From Dictyobacter formicarum (GTDB lineage: Bacteria > Chloroflexota > Ktedonobacteria > Ktedonobacterales > Ktedonobacteraceae): DNA of 64,000 nucleotides. The stretch is from contig NZ_BNJJ01000004.1 in assembly GCF_016587435.1 (NCBI RefSeq), positions 310,001 to 374,000 of the forward strand, in the 5' to 3' direction. Shown piece after piece: positions 54,043-62,798 of this stretch. The first letter of the stretch is position 1; the number at the start of each line of letters is the position of its first letter. The notes under the pieces are model-generated. The model was not told the DNA's origin. It did not search any database and saw nothing but the letters and a program-made list of their open reading frames with translations. Made by a program: the position numbers and the translations under genes.

Positions 54043-56157
54043 ATGGTGAGAGAACTTTTCAACGTGAGGTCGGTGGCGGTGATTGGTGCTTCAGAGAATC
54101 CAAAGAAGCTCGGGTATACTATTGTTAAAAATCTGGTGCATTATCGTTTTCGTGGCGCCATTTATCCGATTAGCCTGCATGCCCAGACTATCCTGGGCAT
54201 CAAGACCTATACGCATGTGGAGGAGGTGCCGAGGGATATCGACCTGGCGGTGATTGCCGTGCCTGCGGCAGTTGTGCCAGAGGTGCTGCGACAGTGCGTG
54301 AACAAGGTCATTCCCCTGGTCATTGTGATCTCAGCGGGCTTTAAAGAAACAGGTGAACAAGGAGCCTGCCGCGAACAGCAATTGCTGGAGATCATTGCTG
54401 GCTCCAATACGCGCTTGCTGGGTCCCAACTGCCTGGGTTTGATCGACGCTGCCAGTTCCTTAAACGCCTCTTTCGCTGCCAATTTTCCCGCTTATGAGCC
54501 TATCTCCTTTATTTCACAATCAGGTGCGCTGGGGGCTGCTTTTCTGGATTGGATCAGCGCCAATCATTTAGGCATTCATTACTTTATCTCGCTGGGCAAC
54601 AAAGCGGATCTGGATGAGAATTATTTTCTGGAGCGCCTGTACAGCGATAAACTTATTGCCTGCTATCTGGAAGATATTAAGGATGGTCAACAGTTCTTGC
54701 AGATTGGCCAGAAATATAATTGCAACCGACCGGTGATTGTTTTGAAGGCCGGCAGGAGCGCGTCTGCTGCAGAGGCTATCAGGTCTCATACTGGCGTCCT
54801 GGCAGGTGGCTATCCACTGACGAAAGCGGCTCTACAGCAATATGGCTATATTGTGGTCGAGACGATTGGGGATCTATTTCATACGCTGAAGGCCTTTGCC
54901 TGGCAGCCGTTGCCGACATTTAATAGAGTCGCGATTGTCAGCAACGCTGGCGGGGCTGCTGTAGTGGCTACGGATACCTTGATCGAGAAAGGCTTAGAAC
55001 TGGCGGATCTGAGCCTGGAGACGCAGAATGTGCTGCGCTCCGCCAGCATTCATAATCCCATAGATGTGGCTGGCGATGCCCTGTCAGAGCGCTATTTGCA
55101 GGTCATGGAGGCTGTGTTACAGGAGGAAGATGTCTCCTCGTTGCTTGTTATTCTGACCCCCCAGGTAATGACCGAAATTGAAAAGACGGCAGCATATATC
55201 GGGGGGATGAAGAAGTATGGTAAGCCAATCCTGGCTTCGTTTATTGGCGGTACCCTGGTTGATAAGGGACTCAAGCTGCTGGACGAGAGAAAAGTGCCTG
55301 CCTATCATTTTCCAGAAACGGCGCTCAATGTGCTGGCTGCGATGACCTGGTACGCTAGCTATCGACAGCGGACCGCCTACAATCTACCCACGCCTGCTCT
55401 AAAGAGTCCCTATTATGAGGAGCATCATGCTGCCGTGAATGAGCTCTATCAGCAAGCCCGCGCCCTGGGGCTTAACACTTTGCCGCAGGTCAGCGTGGAT
55501 GAGCTGACGCGGCGCTATCATATAGCGGCCCCGGAAAGCTATGTATGCAAGCAGGTCGACCAGGCTGTTTTATGTGTGCGTGCGTCCGTGGGCTATCCAT
55601 GTGTGCTTAAAATTGTTGCACCTACACTGCTGCATAAATCTGATATTGGAGCGGTGATCACCAACATCAAAGACGAGGTGGCCTTGCGTGAGGCATACTA
55701 TCAGCTTGAAGCGCTGATCCGTGAGCGTAAGATTGCGGATGCAGCTATCTGTGTGCAGAAATATATCGAGCCTGGCAGGCAGTTGATTGTGGGCGCTACG
55801 CGCGACGCTAACTTTGGCACCATCTTGCTTTTTGGTAGCGGTGGCATCTACACCGAGCTCCTGGGCGACGTTGTCAGGCGTGTTGCTCCGCTTGAACGTG
55901 CTGAGATGCTGACTATGATCTCTGAGACGCGCATTGCTCCAATCCTGGAAGGTATGCGTGGACAAAAGGCGGTCGATATCCAGCGCATCATAGACGTCAT
56001 CAAAGCAGTCGAATACCTGATGCAGGACTATGATTTTATACAATCCATTGACATCAACCCATTGCTTGTTAGCGCCGACAGCATCTGTGCCGTCGATATC
56101 AAAATATTTTTGAATTCCGCAAAAAACCATACGACGGATAACATGATCGAGCATTAA
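54043..56157 (+). CDS. ADP-forming acyl-CoA synthetase (acetate-CoA ligase type)
   Basis: Interconverts acyl-CoA plus ADP and phosphate with acid plus ATP and CoA. 704 residues with fused alpha and beta parts: CoA-binding (SVAVIGASENPKKLGYTIVK), succinyl-CoA-ligase-like (FISQSGALGAAFLDW), the phosphorylated histidine segment (RSHTGVLAGG), then an ATP-grasp domain (PCVLKIVAPTLLHKSDIGAV ... LFGSGGIYTELLGDVVRRVAPL). No GNAT domain, unlike Pat-type proteins. Same strand and 24 bases from the degenerate AAA gene, so co-transcribed. Confidence 0.9.
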   Translation: MVRELFNVRSVAVIGASENPKKLGYTIVKNLVHYRFRGAIYPISLHAQTILGIKTYTHVEEVPRDIDLAVIAVPAAVVPEVLRQCVNKVIPLVIVISAGFKETGEQGACREQQLLEIIAGSNTRLLGPNCLGLIDAASSLNASFAANFPAYEPISFISQSGALGAAFLDWISANHLGIHYFISLGNKADLDENYFLERLYSDKLIACYLEDIKDGQQFLQIGQKYNCNRPVIVLKAGRSASAAEAIRSHTGVLAGGYPLTKAALQQYGYIVVETIGDLFHTLKAFAWQPLPTFNRVAIVSNAGGAAVVATDTLIEKGLELADLSLETQNVLRSASIHNPIDVAGDALSERYLQVMEAVLQEEDVSSLLVILTPQVMTEIEKTAAYIGGMKKYGKPILASFIGGTLVDKGLKLLDERKVPAYHFPETALNVLAAMTWYASYRQRTAYNLPTPALKSPYYEEHHAAVNELYQQARALGLNTLPQVSVDELTRRYHIAAPESYVCKQVDQAVLCVRASVGYPCVLKIVAPTLLHKSDIGAVITNIKDEVALREAYYQLEALIRERKIADAAICVQKYIEPGRQLIVGATRDANFGTILLFGSGGIYTELLGDVVRRVAPLERAEMLTMISETRIAPILEGMRGQKAVDIQRIIDVIKAVEYLMQDYDFIQSIDINPLLVSADSICAVDIKIFLNSAKNHTTDNMIEH

Positions 56158-56227
56158 CCCATCATGTAAATGGGCAATAACATACGCATGACGTTAAATA
56201 TGCTGAAAATTAAGCATCAGTGAGTTC

Positions 56228-56256
56228 TTGACATTGCTAGTGGTGTAGTGTAATGT
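56228..56256 (+). promoter_or_regulatory. Sigma-70-type promoter of the hydrogenase operon
   Basis: TTGACA (56228-56233), 17-bp spacer, TAATGT (56251-56256), about 235 bases before hhyS. The long leader suggests further control. Confidence 0.6.
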
Positions 56257-56374
56257 TTTTTTGTATGCTTGCTTTCGATGCAAATAAGAGCCGAGCAGTT
56301 TCCTCTTCTGTTCTCTCTCGTAGTAAAAATTGACGTAAATATCCGCTTAATCGCGTCCATTGTAGTGGCGGCCC

Positions 56375-56392
56375 ATTATCTGCACAGATAAT
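56375..56392. promoter_or_regulatory. 18-bp palindrome in the hydrogenase leader
   Basis: ATTATCTG-CA-CAGATAAT, a perfect inverted repeat about 100 bases before hhyS. A binding site for a dimeric regulator, or an RNA hairpin in the leader. Confidence 0.45.
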
Positions 56393-56491
56393 GCCATCCG
56401 CTCAACAGTACATAAACCCGCGGCGAGTTTCGTTTTCCCGTAAGTTGCGTCTATGTGGATGAGTAAGAGTGACAGCTAAAGAGGATAGATT

Positions 56492-57520
56492 ATGGTCACC
56501 AGAACTCGTGTGGAAGAAGTACACATCATTTGGATGACGGCCGGGCTTGGCTGTGATGGTGATACCATCTCGACTACCGCAGCCAGCCAACCAAGCATTG
56601 AAGATGTGCTATTGGGTGCGATCCCCGGTTTGCCGAAAGTGTATTTGCATAATCCAGTGCTGGCCTATGAAACTGGCGAGAATTTCATGTCCTGGTGGTA
56701 TAAGGCTGAGCGTGGAGAATTGGATCCCTTTGTGCTAGTGGTAGAGGGGTCGATCCCGAACGAGAAGATCAAATCAGAGGGATATTGGGCCGCTCTTGGC
56801 TCGGACGAAAGCGGTCAGCCGATTACCACCACCACGTGGGTGGATCGCCTGGCGCCGAAGGCCTGGGCCGTGGTGGCTGCCGGCACCTGCGCTACCTATG
56901 GTGGCATTCATGCGATGGCGGGCAATCCCACGGGCGCTATGGGTCTGCCTGATTATCTGGGTTGGCATTGGAAGTCCAAAGCCGGTAATCCGATTGTATG
57001 TGTGCCTGGTTGTCCTGTTCAGCCTGATAACTTTATGGAGACGCTACTCTACCTGCTCTACCAGGCTGCTGGCCTGGCTCCTACTATTCCCCTGGATGAA
57101 GCCCTGCGCCCGACCTGGCTGTTTGAAAAGACGGTTCATGAAGGCTGCGATCGCGCCGGCTACTTTGAGCAAGGCGATTTTGCCACTGAATATGGCTCTC
57201 CCAAGTGTATTGTCAAATTGGGTTGCTGGGGACCTGTCGTACAATGCAACGTTCCCAAACGCGGCTGGATGGCCGGCATCGGTGGCTGCCCGAACGTGGG
57301 TGGTATCTGCATTGGCTGTACCATGCCGGGCTTTCCCGACAAATTTATGCCGTTTATGGATGAGCCACCTGGCAGCAAATTCTCTTCTAGTGTCTCGCGC
57401 TCCTATGGTCGGGTGATTCGCTCCTTGCGCCAGTTCACCAACGATACGCTGAACAAAGAGCCGTCATGGCGTCGTCCTGGTCCGGAGCTCAAGACAGGTT
57501 ATCAACCAACGTGGAAGTAA
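56492..57520 (+). CDS. hhyS: [NiFe] hydrogenase small subunit, group 1h type
   Basis: The electron-transfer subunit with three iron-sulfur clusters. 342 residues, no Tat signal, so the enzyme faces the cytoplasm. The first cluster motif reads GLGCDGD (C21, D24), where most hydrogenases have a second cysteine. An Asp ligand at this cluster is known for the oxygen-insensitive group 1h enzymes such as the actinobacterial-type hydrogenase of Ralstonia. Further ligands lie in GTCATYGG, PGCPVQPDN, HEGCDRAG, LGCWGPVVQC and GICIGC. GAGG supports the ATG at 56492. Oxidation of trace H2 for energy during starvation is the known role of the group. Confidence 0.93.
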   Translation: MVTRTRVEEVHIIWMTAGLGCDGDTISTTAASQPSIEDVLLGAIPGLPKVYLHNPVLAYETGENFMSWWYKAERGELDPFVLVVEGSIPNEKIKSEGYWAALGSDESGQPITTTTWVDRLAPKAWAVVAAGTCATYGGIHAMAGNPTGAMGLPDYLGWHWKSKAGNPIVCVPGCPVQPDNFMETLLYLLYQAAGLAPTIPLDEALRPTWLFEKTVHEGCDRAGYFEQGDFATEYGSPKCIVKLGCWGPVVQCNVPKRGWMAGIGGCPNVGGICIGCTMPGFPDKFMPFMDEPPGSKFSSSVSRSYGRVIRSLRQFTNDTLNKEPSWRRPGPELKTGYQPTWK

Positions 57521-57569
57521 TAATGTAAGATGCTCCACGCAAGTGCGGGTAGAAGGAGAAAACAGCAAC

Positions 57570-59369
57570 GTGAGCACCGAAATTAAACGACAAGAACCGC
57601 GCGGCGTTCCACCGCAGCTGGTGGAGATGTCCTGGGATCCGATTACACGTATTGTTGGTAGCCTGGGCATCTATACCAAGATCGATTTTAAGCAGCGCCA
57701 GGTAGTGGAGTGCCACAGTACCTCCTCTATTTTTAGAGGGTATAGCCTGTTTATGCAGGGGAAAGATCCACGCGACGCGCACTTTATTACCAGTCGCATC
57801 TGCGGCATCTGCGGTGATAACCATGCTACCTGCGCGGTCTATGCGCAGAACATGGCCTTTGGCGTTGTGCCGCCCCCGATTGGCGAGTGGATTCTCAATC
57901 TGGGCGAGGCGGCCGAATATATGTTCGACCACTGCATCTACCAGGACAACCTGGTTGGCGTGGACTTCTGTGAGCAGATGGTGAAAGAGACGAATCCATC
58001 TGTAATGGGAAAGGCCGAGAAAACTGAGGCGCCGCACGCCTATCTACATGGCTATCGCACCATTGCCGACATTATGCGCTCGCTCAATCCTTTTAGCGGC
58101 GAGTTCTACCGAGAGTCACTGCAAATGAGTCGCATGACGCGTGAGAAGTTCTGCCTGATGGAGGGACGCCATGTCCATCCTTCAACCCTCTATCCAGGTG
58201 GAGTCGGCACGGTAGCAACTATTCAGGTGTTTACCGATTACCTCGTCCGGCTGATGAAATATGTCGAGTTCATGAAGAAGGTCGTGCCGATGCACGATGA
58301 TCTCTTCGACTTTTTCTATCAGGCCTTGCCGGGCTATGAAAAGGTGGGACAGCGCCAGGTGCTGTTAGGATGCTGGGGTGCTTTTCAGAATCCGGGCGCT
58401 TGCGATTACACCTACCAGAACATGGAGAAGTGGGGCCGGGCCATGTATGTCACGCCTGGCATCGTGATAGATGGGAAGCTGCGCACGACCAGCCTGGTCG
58501 ACATCAACCTGGGTTTGCGTGTCTTACTGGGTAGTTCTTTCTATGAGGACTGGGAGAATCAGCAGACATTTGTAGCTCATGATCCGCTGGGTAATCCAGT
58601 AGATAAGCACCATCCCTGGAACCAGACCACGCTACCGCGACCGCAGAAGCGCAATTTCGAGGGTAATTATAGCTGGGTCATGTCGCCGCGCTGGTACGAT
58701 GACCAGACCGGTAAATACCTGGCCCTGGATACTGGCGGCGGCCCGATCGCCCGCCTGTGGGCGACTGCCCTGGCTGGCCTGGTTGATCTCGGTGGCTATA
58801 TTAAAGCGACCGGCCATAGCGTAAAGATCACGCTGCCTAAGACAGCCCTTAAACCCGAGATGGAGCTGGAGTGGAAGATTCCGCAGTGGAGCAATGCGTT
58901 GGAGCGTGATCGCGCCCGTACGTACTTCCAGGCCTATGCTGCGGCTGCGGCCATCTACTTTGTCGAGAAGGCTTTGACCGAGGTACGCGCCGGCCGCACC
59001 AAAACGTGGTCGGACTTTAAGGTGCCGCAAGAAGCGATCGGTTGTGGCTTCCATGAAGCGGTGCGCGGTGTTCTCTCCCATCACGTGGTGATACGTGATG
59101 GCAAGATTGCCAATTACCATCCCTATCCGCCCACCCCCTGGAATGCCAGTCCACGTGACATCTATGGCACGCCAGGACCTTATGAAGATGCCGTACAAAA
59201 TACACCCATCTTCGAGGAGAATGGGCCAGATAACTTTAAGGGTATTGATATTATGCGCACAGTGCGCAGCTTTGATCCCTGCCTGCCATGTGGCGTTCAC
59301 ATGTACCTGGGCAAAGGGAAGGAGCTCCAGGTTGTGCACTCGCCAACCTTTGGTATAACAACAACGTAG
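57570..59369 (+). CDS. hhyL: [NiFe] hydrogenase large subunit, group 1h type
   Basis: Holds the NiFe(CN)2CO active site. About 599 residues from the GTG at 57570, where AAGGAG lies 11 bases upstream (a GTG at 57543 has no site). The L1 motif RICGICGDNHATC is at residues 76-88 and the L2 motif DPCLPCGVH at 569-577. A 22-residue tail after L2 is expected to be removed by the maturation protease encoded downstream once nickel is inserted. The stop codon is the TAG of a TAGGT hairpin repeat. Clearly paired with hhyS 49 bases upstream. Confidence 0.95.
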   Translation: MSTEIKRQEPRGVPPQLVEMSWDPITRIVGSLGIYTKIDFKQRQVVECHSTSSIFRGYSLFMQGKDPRDAHFITSRICGICGDNHATCAVYAQNMAFGVVPPPIGEWILNLGEAAEYMFDHCIYQDNLVGVDFCEQMVKETNPSVMGKAEKTEAPHAYLHGYRTIADIMRSLNPFSGEFYRESLQMSRMTREKFCLMEGRHVHPSTLYPGGVGTVATIQVFTDYLVRLMKYVEFMKKVVPMHDDLFDFFYQALPGYEKVGQRQVLLGCWGAFQNPGACDYTYQNMEKWGRAMYVTPGIVIDGKLRTTSLVDINLGLRVLLGSSFYEDWENQQTFVAHDPLGNPVDKHHPWNQTTLPRPQKRNFEGNYSWVMSPRWYDDQTGKYLALDTGGGPIARLWATALAGLVDLGGYIKATGHSVKITLPKTALKPEMELEWKIPQWSNALERDRARTYFQAYAAAAAIYFVEKALTEVRAGRTKTWSDFKVPQEAIGCGFHEAVRGVLSHHVVIRDGKIANYHPYPPTPWNASPRDIYGTPGPYEDAVQNTPIFEENGPDNFKGIDIMRTVRSFDPCLPCGVHMYLGKGKELQVVHSPTFGITTT

Positions 59370-59490
59370 GTGCGCCCCTTGCGGGCGCTTCCCGCCTCGC
59401 CGCACGTCAAGGCCAGATGTACGGGAGAAAAAAAACGCGACGTAGGTGCGCCCCTTGCGGGCGCTTTCTACCTCGCCGCATGTCAATGCC
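59365..59490 (+). repeat. Two direct 50-bp repeats with CTTGC-loop hairpins
   Basis: Copies at 59365-59414 and 59441-59490, 76 bases apart: CGTAGGTGCGCCCCTTGCGG, then a cytosine-rich stretch and CTCGCCGCAYGTCAA. Each contains TAGGT, stem GCGCCC/GGGCGC and loop CTTGC. The first copy begins two bases before the hhyL stop codon. Confidence 0.85.
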
Positions 59491-59519
59491 GAAAACCCAT
59501 GATCCAGAAAGGTTGTAGC

Positions 59520-60095
59520 ATGCAACAGGATAAGGAGCAACAGCAGCAGGCTGAGCGCATCGAGGCGTTAATCGAGGAGGTGGCTGGCTTTGCGGATCAG
59601 CACGTCCGTGCAACTGTCCAGGAACTGATCCAGAGTATGCTGGCTATGTATGGGGAAGGTTTGACACGCATGCTGGCACTGACCAGGCAGCACGAGGAAT
59701 GTGGTGCGGAAATCATTGACCAGTTTGGCGCGGACGACCTGATTGGTCCCTTGCTGCTACTCCATGGTCTGCATCCCGTCGATACACGCACGCGTATCCT
59801 GCGCGCGCTGGCAGATTTGCGTCCCTCCCTGCAGGCGCATGGAGGAGATGTTGAACTGGTACGTATTGAGCAGGGGATTGCCTATTTCAAAATGCTGGGG
59901 AGCTGCAACGATTGTTCAGCTTCCAGTGCTCACCTCTTGCGCGACGTTGAAGATGCGGTCTATAAGGTGGCTCCCGAAATAGATGATATTAGCACGGCCG
60001 CTGAAGAAGCGCGTTTTTCGCATCCCGTTACTTTTATGCCGAGACGCCGCCGTAAGCAAGAGGCAACTTTGTCAGCTGGAATGGGAGAGGACTAG
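59520..60095 (+). CDS. NifU-like protein of the hydrogenase operon
   Basis: 191 residues. The first 100 are helical and Gln/Glu-rich at the start. Residues 103-165 are a NifU C-terminal domain: HGGDVELV at 107, then GSCNDC with C129 and C132, a scaffold pair for assembling or carrying an iron-sulfur cluster. A basic tail (PRRRRKQ) follows. NifU-like genes are a regular part of group 1h clusters, where they probably help cluster insertion into the small subunit. AAAGG lies seven bases before the ATG; a longer frame upstream runs through the repeats. Confidence 0.88.
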   Translation: MQQDKEQQQQAERIEALIEEVAGFADQHVRATVQELIQSMLAMYGEGLTRMLALTRQHEECGAEIIDQFGADDLIGPLLLLHGLHPVDTRTRILRALADLRPSLQAHGGDVELVRIEQGIAYFKMLGSCNDCSASSAHLLRDVEDAVYKVAPEIDDISTAAEEARFSHPVTFMPRRRRKQEATLSAGMGED

Positions 60096-60097
60096 CG

Positions 60098-60763
60098 ATG
60101 GATGCGGAGCAGGCGCGTGCCTCTTTGCGCAGATTACGTCAGTTTATGCGCAACCCTATCGAGTCGGCCAATAACCCAGCCGCAGGACCGTGTGAATTGT
60201 GTGGAGAGGGTCTGGCAGAGCAGCACCGGCACCTGTGGGAACGCTCCACCCACACCATCCACTGTGTCTGCACCGCCTGTTCGCTGCTGATGAGCCGGGA
60301 AGGGGCCGGTGCCGGCAAATATGTGGTGGTTCCTGAGCGCTATCTTCTGCTGGAAGACTTTGCGCTTAGCGATAGTGCCTGGAACGAACTGCTGATACCG
60401 GTAAACATGGCTTTTTTCGTTCGGACCAGCACAGGGCACGACCGGCGGCTGAGGGCCTTTTATCCGGGACCCGCCGGAGCCACCGAGTCGTTGTTGGACG
60501 AGAGCCAGTGGCAAACTCTGCTGCAGGAGAATCCTGTGCTTACCGACATGCAGCCAGAAGTCGAGGCGCTACTGATCCAGCGTATCATGGCTCCTTATCG
60601 CTATTACCTGGTGCCGATCGATAGCTGTTATCAACTGGTCGGCCTGATTCGTCGCACCTGGCGCGGCTTTAGCGGCGGCGCCGCAGCGTGGCAAAGCATT
60701 AACACCTACTTTGAAACTATACAAGCGAAGGCGACTGTATGGAAGGATGTTCCAAAATCATAG
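60098..60763 (+). CDS. DUF5947-type hydrogenase accessory protein
   Basis: 221 residues. An N-terminal helix (ARASLRRLRQFMRNP) is followed by a zinc-ribbon-like set, C32/C35 and C58/C61 (C56 nearby), then a globular C-terminal domain with VNMAFFVRTSTGHDRR. The pattern fits the DUF5947 proteins seen in group 1h hydrogenase operons of Actinobacteria (from memory; not verified here). Starts three bases after the NifU-like gene. Its TAG stop is part of the hairpin repeat at 60761. Role unknown, presumably assembly. Confidence 0.75.
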   Translation: MDAEQARASLRRLRQFMRNPIESANNPAAGPCELCGEGLAEQHRHLWERSTHTIHCVCTACSLLMSREGAGAGKYVVVPERYLLLEDFALSDSAWNELLIPVNMAFFVRTSTGHDRRLRAFYPGPAGATESLLDESQWQTLLQENPVLTDMQPEVEALLIQRIMAPYRYYLVPIDSCYQLVGLIRRTWRGFSGGAAAWQSINTYFETIQAKATVWKDVPKS

Positions 60764-60782
60764 GTGCGGGGCTTGCCCCCGC
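60761..60782 (+). repeat. CTTGC-loop hairpin overlapping a stop codon
   Basis: TAGGT, stem GCGGGG/CCCCGC, loop CTTGC. The TAG is the stop of the preceding gene. GATTG follows, as after the MITE copies. Confidence 0.8.
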
Positions 60783-60826
60783 TTCGATTGTATGGAGGTA
60801 TCTTTCAGCGCCGAAAGGATCATTGC

Positions 60827-61477
60827 ATGCCAGATCTAAACTTTGAAGTCACGGCAGCTGAAGTAATCCCTTTTGCGGCTGTGCCAACGCTGGGTTTCAC
60901 ACTGGCGATCACCAATAGGGTGCCCGCCGAGACGATTTTTAGCATCGCCCTGCGCTGTCAGCTACAGATTGCCGCGCCCCAACGGCGCTATGCCCGGGAA
61001 GAACAGGAGCGCCTGCAGGATGTGTTTGGTACGCCTGAGCGCTGGCAGGGGACTCTGCGCAGTTTGCTCTGGCAGCATATCAATATAGTCGTCCCCACTT
61101 TTGATGCCCAGACCACGATCACCCTGCCGGTTGCCTGCACCTATGACTTTGAAGTGGTGAGCACCAAATACCTGGCTGCTTTGAAAGAGGGCACCGTACC
61201 GCTCCTCTTCTTGTTCAGCGGCACCATTTTTTATCAGGATAAGCAGCAAAACCTGCAGGTTAGCCGCGTCCCCTGGTCCAAGGAGGCCAGCTATCGCATG
61301 CCGGTCTCTCTCTGGCACTCTCTGATCGAGCACTATTATCCCAATAGCGCCTGGATACGTATTCAGAGAGATGTTTTTGATCAACTCTATCAGTACAAAG
61401 TGGAACATGGCCAATCTAGCTGGGAGAGCGCGCTAACCCTGTTGTTGGCGCAAGCCCACCAGGAGGTGCAGCCATGA
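60827..61477 (+). CDS. DUF6084-type hydrogenase accessory protein
   Basis: About 216 residues starting PDLNFEVTAAEVIPFAAVPT; AAAGGA lies seven bases upstream. Mostly beta-strand with a repeated VPT/TLPV pattern, resembling the DUF6084 proteins of hydrogenase clusters (family name from memory). A motif of aromatic residues (SLWHSLIEHYYPNSAWIRI) near the end. It has no cysteines for metal apart from single ones. Overlaps the next gene by four bases. Probably structural or assembly factor. Confidence 0.75.
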   Translation: MPDLNFEVTAAEVIPFAAVPTLGFTLAITNRVPAETIFSIALRCQLQIAAPQRRYAREEQERLQDVFGTPERWQGTLRSLLWQHINIVVPTFDAQTTITLPVACTYDFEVVSTKYLAALKEGTVPLLFLFSGTIFYQDKQQNLQVSRVPWSKEASYRMPVSLWHSLIEHYYPNSAWIRIQRDVFDQLYQYKVEHGQSSWESALTLLLAQAHQEVQP

Positions 61478-62511
61478 AGATAGAGCAGATCAAAGAGATC
61501 GCCGATGCCATCCTCTATGAGGGCTATTTGCTCTATCCCTATCGTCGTTCAGCCATTAAAAATCGCCAGCGTTGGACATTTGGAGTGGTGTATCCGCGCT
61601 CTTATAGTAGTGCGCAGGGGAATAGCGAACCATGGAGCATGCAGACTGAATGCCTCCTACAGGGAGATCAACAGACCCGGCTGACTATCTCGGTACGTTT
61701 CTTGCATCTATTGTTGAATAGTGTGGTGCAGCGTGATCACCAGTCGTCTCTAACACAGGGTGGGAACCACATTGAGCGCCAGATGCAAGATGAATGGGAG
61801 GAGGGAGTGGCGCGGGAAGTCGTGATACCAGAGATCAGGCTGCCAGAAATTTTGAGCCAGCCGCTGTTGGCGCCTATCGATTTTCCCGGACGCTATGTTT
61901 CAACGACCACCACCGATGCCACCGTTATTTCTTCGTCGCGTGAGCAGCAAGATATCTACGGCCAGGTGCGTATTACGGCCCACTGCGTTGAGGACGCAGT
62001 GTACAGGCTGCGTGTCAGCATTGAAAATAATACTCCACAAATCGGCATTAATCCTGATCAACGTGAGGCGGTCTTACTCTACTCATTTGTTTCAACCCAT
62101 ACCATCCTGCAAATTGAGCAGGGGCAGTTCTTTTCCTTGCTGGACCCGCCTGAGCATTTACGGACATCAGCGCAGGCCTGTCAGAATGCGCACACCTGGC
62201 CTGTTCTGATAGGCGATGTTGGCGAGCACAGCGCCATACTCTCATCACCCATTATCCTGTACGACTACCCACAGATTGCGCCTGAAAGTATGGGTTCCTT
62301 CTTCGATGGTACCGAAATTGATGAATTACTGACTCTGCGCATGATGACTCTGACCGAGGATGAAAAGGAAGAGCTCAGACATGGTGACGAGCGCGCACGT
62401 GCAATTTTGGAGCGGACGGAGTCCCTTTCAACGGAACAGTTTATGAAACTCCACGGCGTGATCCGTAGTTATGAGTGCTTGCAGCCTGATGAGGAAGGGA
62501 AAAACATATGA
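61474..62511 (+). CDS. Conserved hydrogenase-cluster protein of unknown function
   Basis: 345 residues, cytoplasmic. The N-terminus IKEIADAILYEGYLLYPYR is distinctive, and a further block is GVVYPRSYSSAQG. The central part is beta-rich (RLRVSIENNTP); the C-terminal part is helical with LRMMTLTEDEKEELRHGDER. I believe equivalents occur in other group 1h operons, but I cannot name a family. ATGA-type overlaps with both neighbours show tight coupling with hydrogenase genes. Confidence 0.7.
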   Translation: MKIEQIKEIADAILYEGYLLYPYRRSAIKNRQRWTFGVVYPRSYSSAQGNSEPWSMQTECLLQGDQQTRLTISVRFLHLLLNSVVQRDHQSSLTQGGNHIERQMQDEWEEGVAREVVIPEIRLPEILSQPLLAPIDFPGRYVSTTTTDATVISSSREQQDIYGQVRITAHCVEDAVYRLRVSIENNTPQIGINPDQREAVLLYSFVSTHTILQIEQGQFFSLLDPPEHLRTSAQACQNAHTWPVLIGDVGEHSAILSSPIILYDYPQIAPESMGSFFDGTEIDELLTLRMMTLTEDEKEELRHGDERARAILERTESLSTEQFMKLHGVIRSYECLQPDEEGKNI

Positions 62512-62798
62512 TGAATCAATTTGAACCACCCATTGTAAGCGTCATTGGTGGCGTCGCTAAAATTGGCGATCGTGTGCGGCTTCATCCCCGGGCCAAGGCT
62601 GACGCATTTGATATGCTGTTGGAAAGCAGATTAGCGCGCGTCGAAGAGATCAAGCAAGATTTCGAGGATCGCATGTACCTGGTGGTCACGCTGGAAGATG
62701 ACCCAGGCAATGAGCAAGAAGAGGACCGTGTCTTGCCCGGTCATCGCTTTTTCTTTTATCCAGGAGAAGTAGAGTTGGTGGAGGAGGAGTTTGTATGA
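62508..62798 (+). CDS. Small acidic hydrogenase-cluster protein
   Basis: 96 residues. A beta-rich small fold (VIGGVAKIGDRVRLHP, YLVVTLEDDPG, HRFFFYPGEVEL), perhaps SH3- or HypC-like in size, but it lacks the HypC N-terminal MC motif. Acidic C-terminus. Overlaps the genes on both sides by four bases. Function unknown. Confidence 0.7.
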   Translation: MMNQFEPPIVSVIGGVAKIGDRVRLHPRAKADAFDMLLESRLARVEEIKQDFEDRMYLVVTLEDDPGNEQEEDRVLPGHRFFFYPGEVELVEEEFV

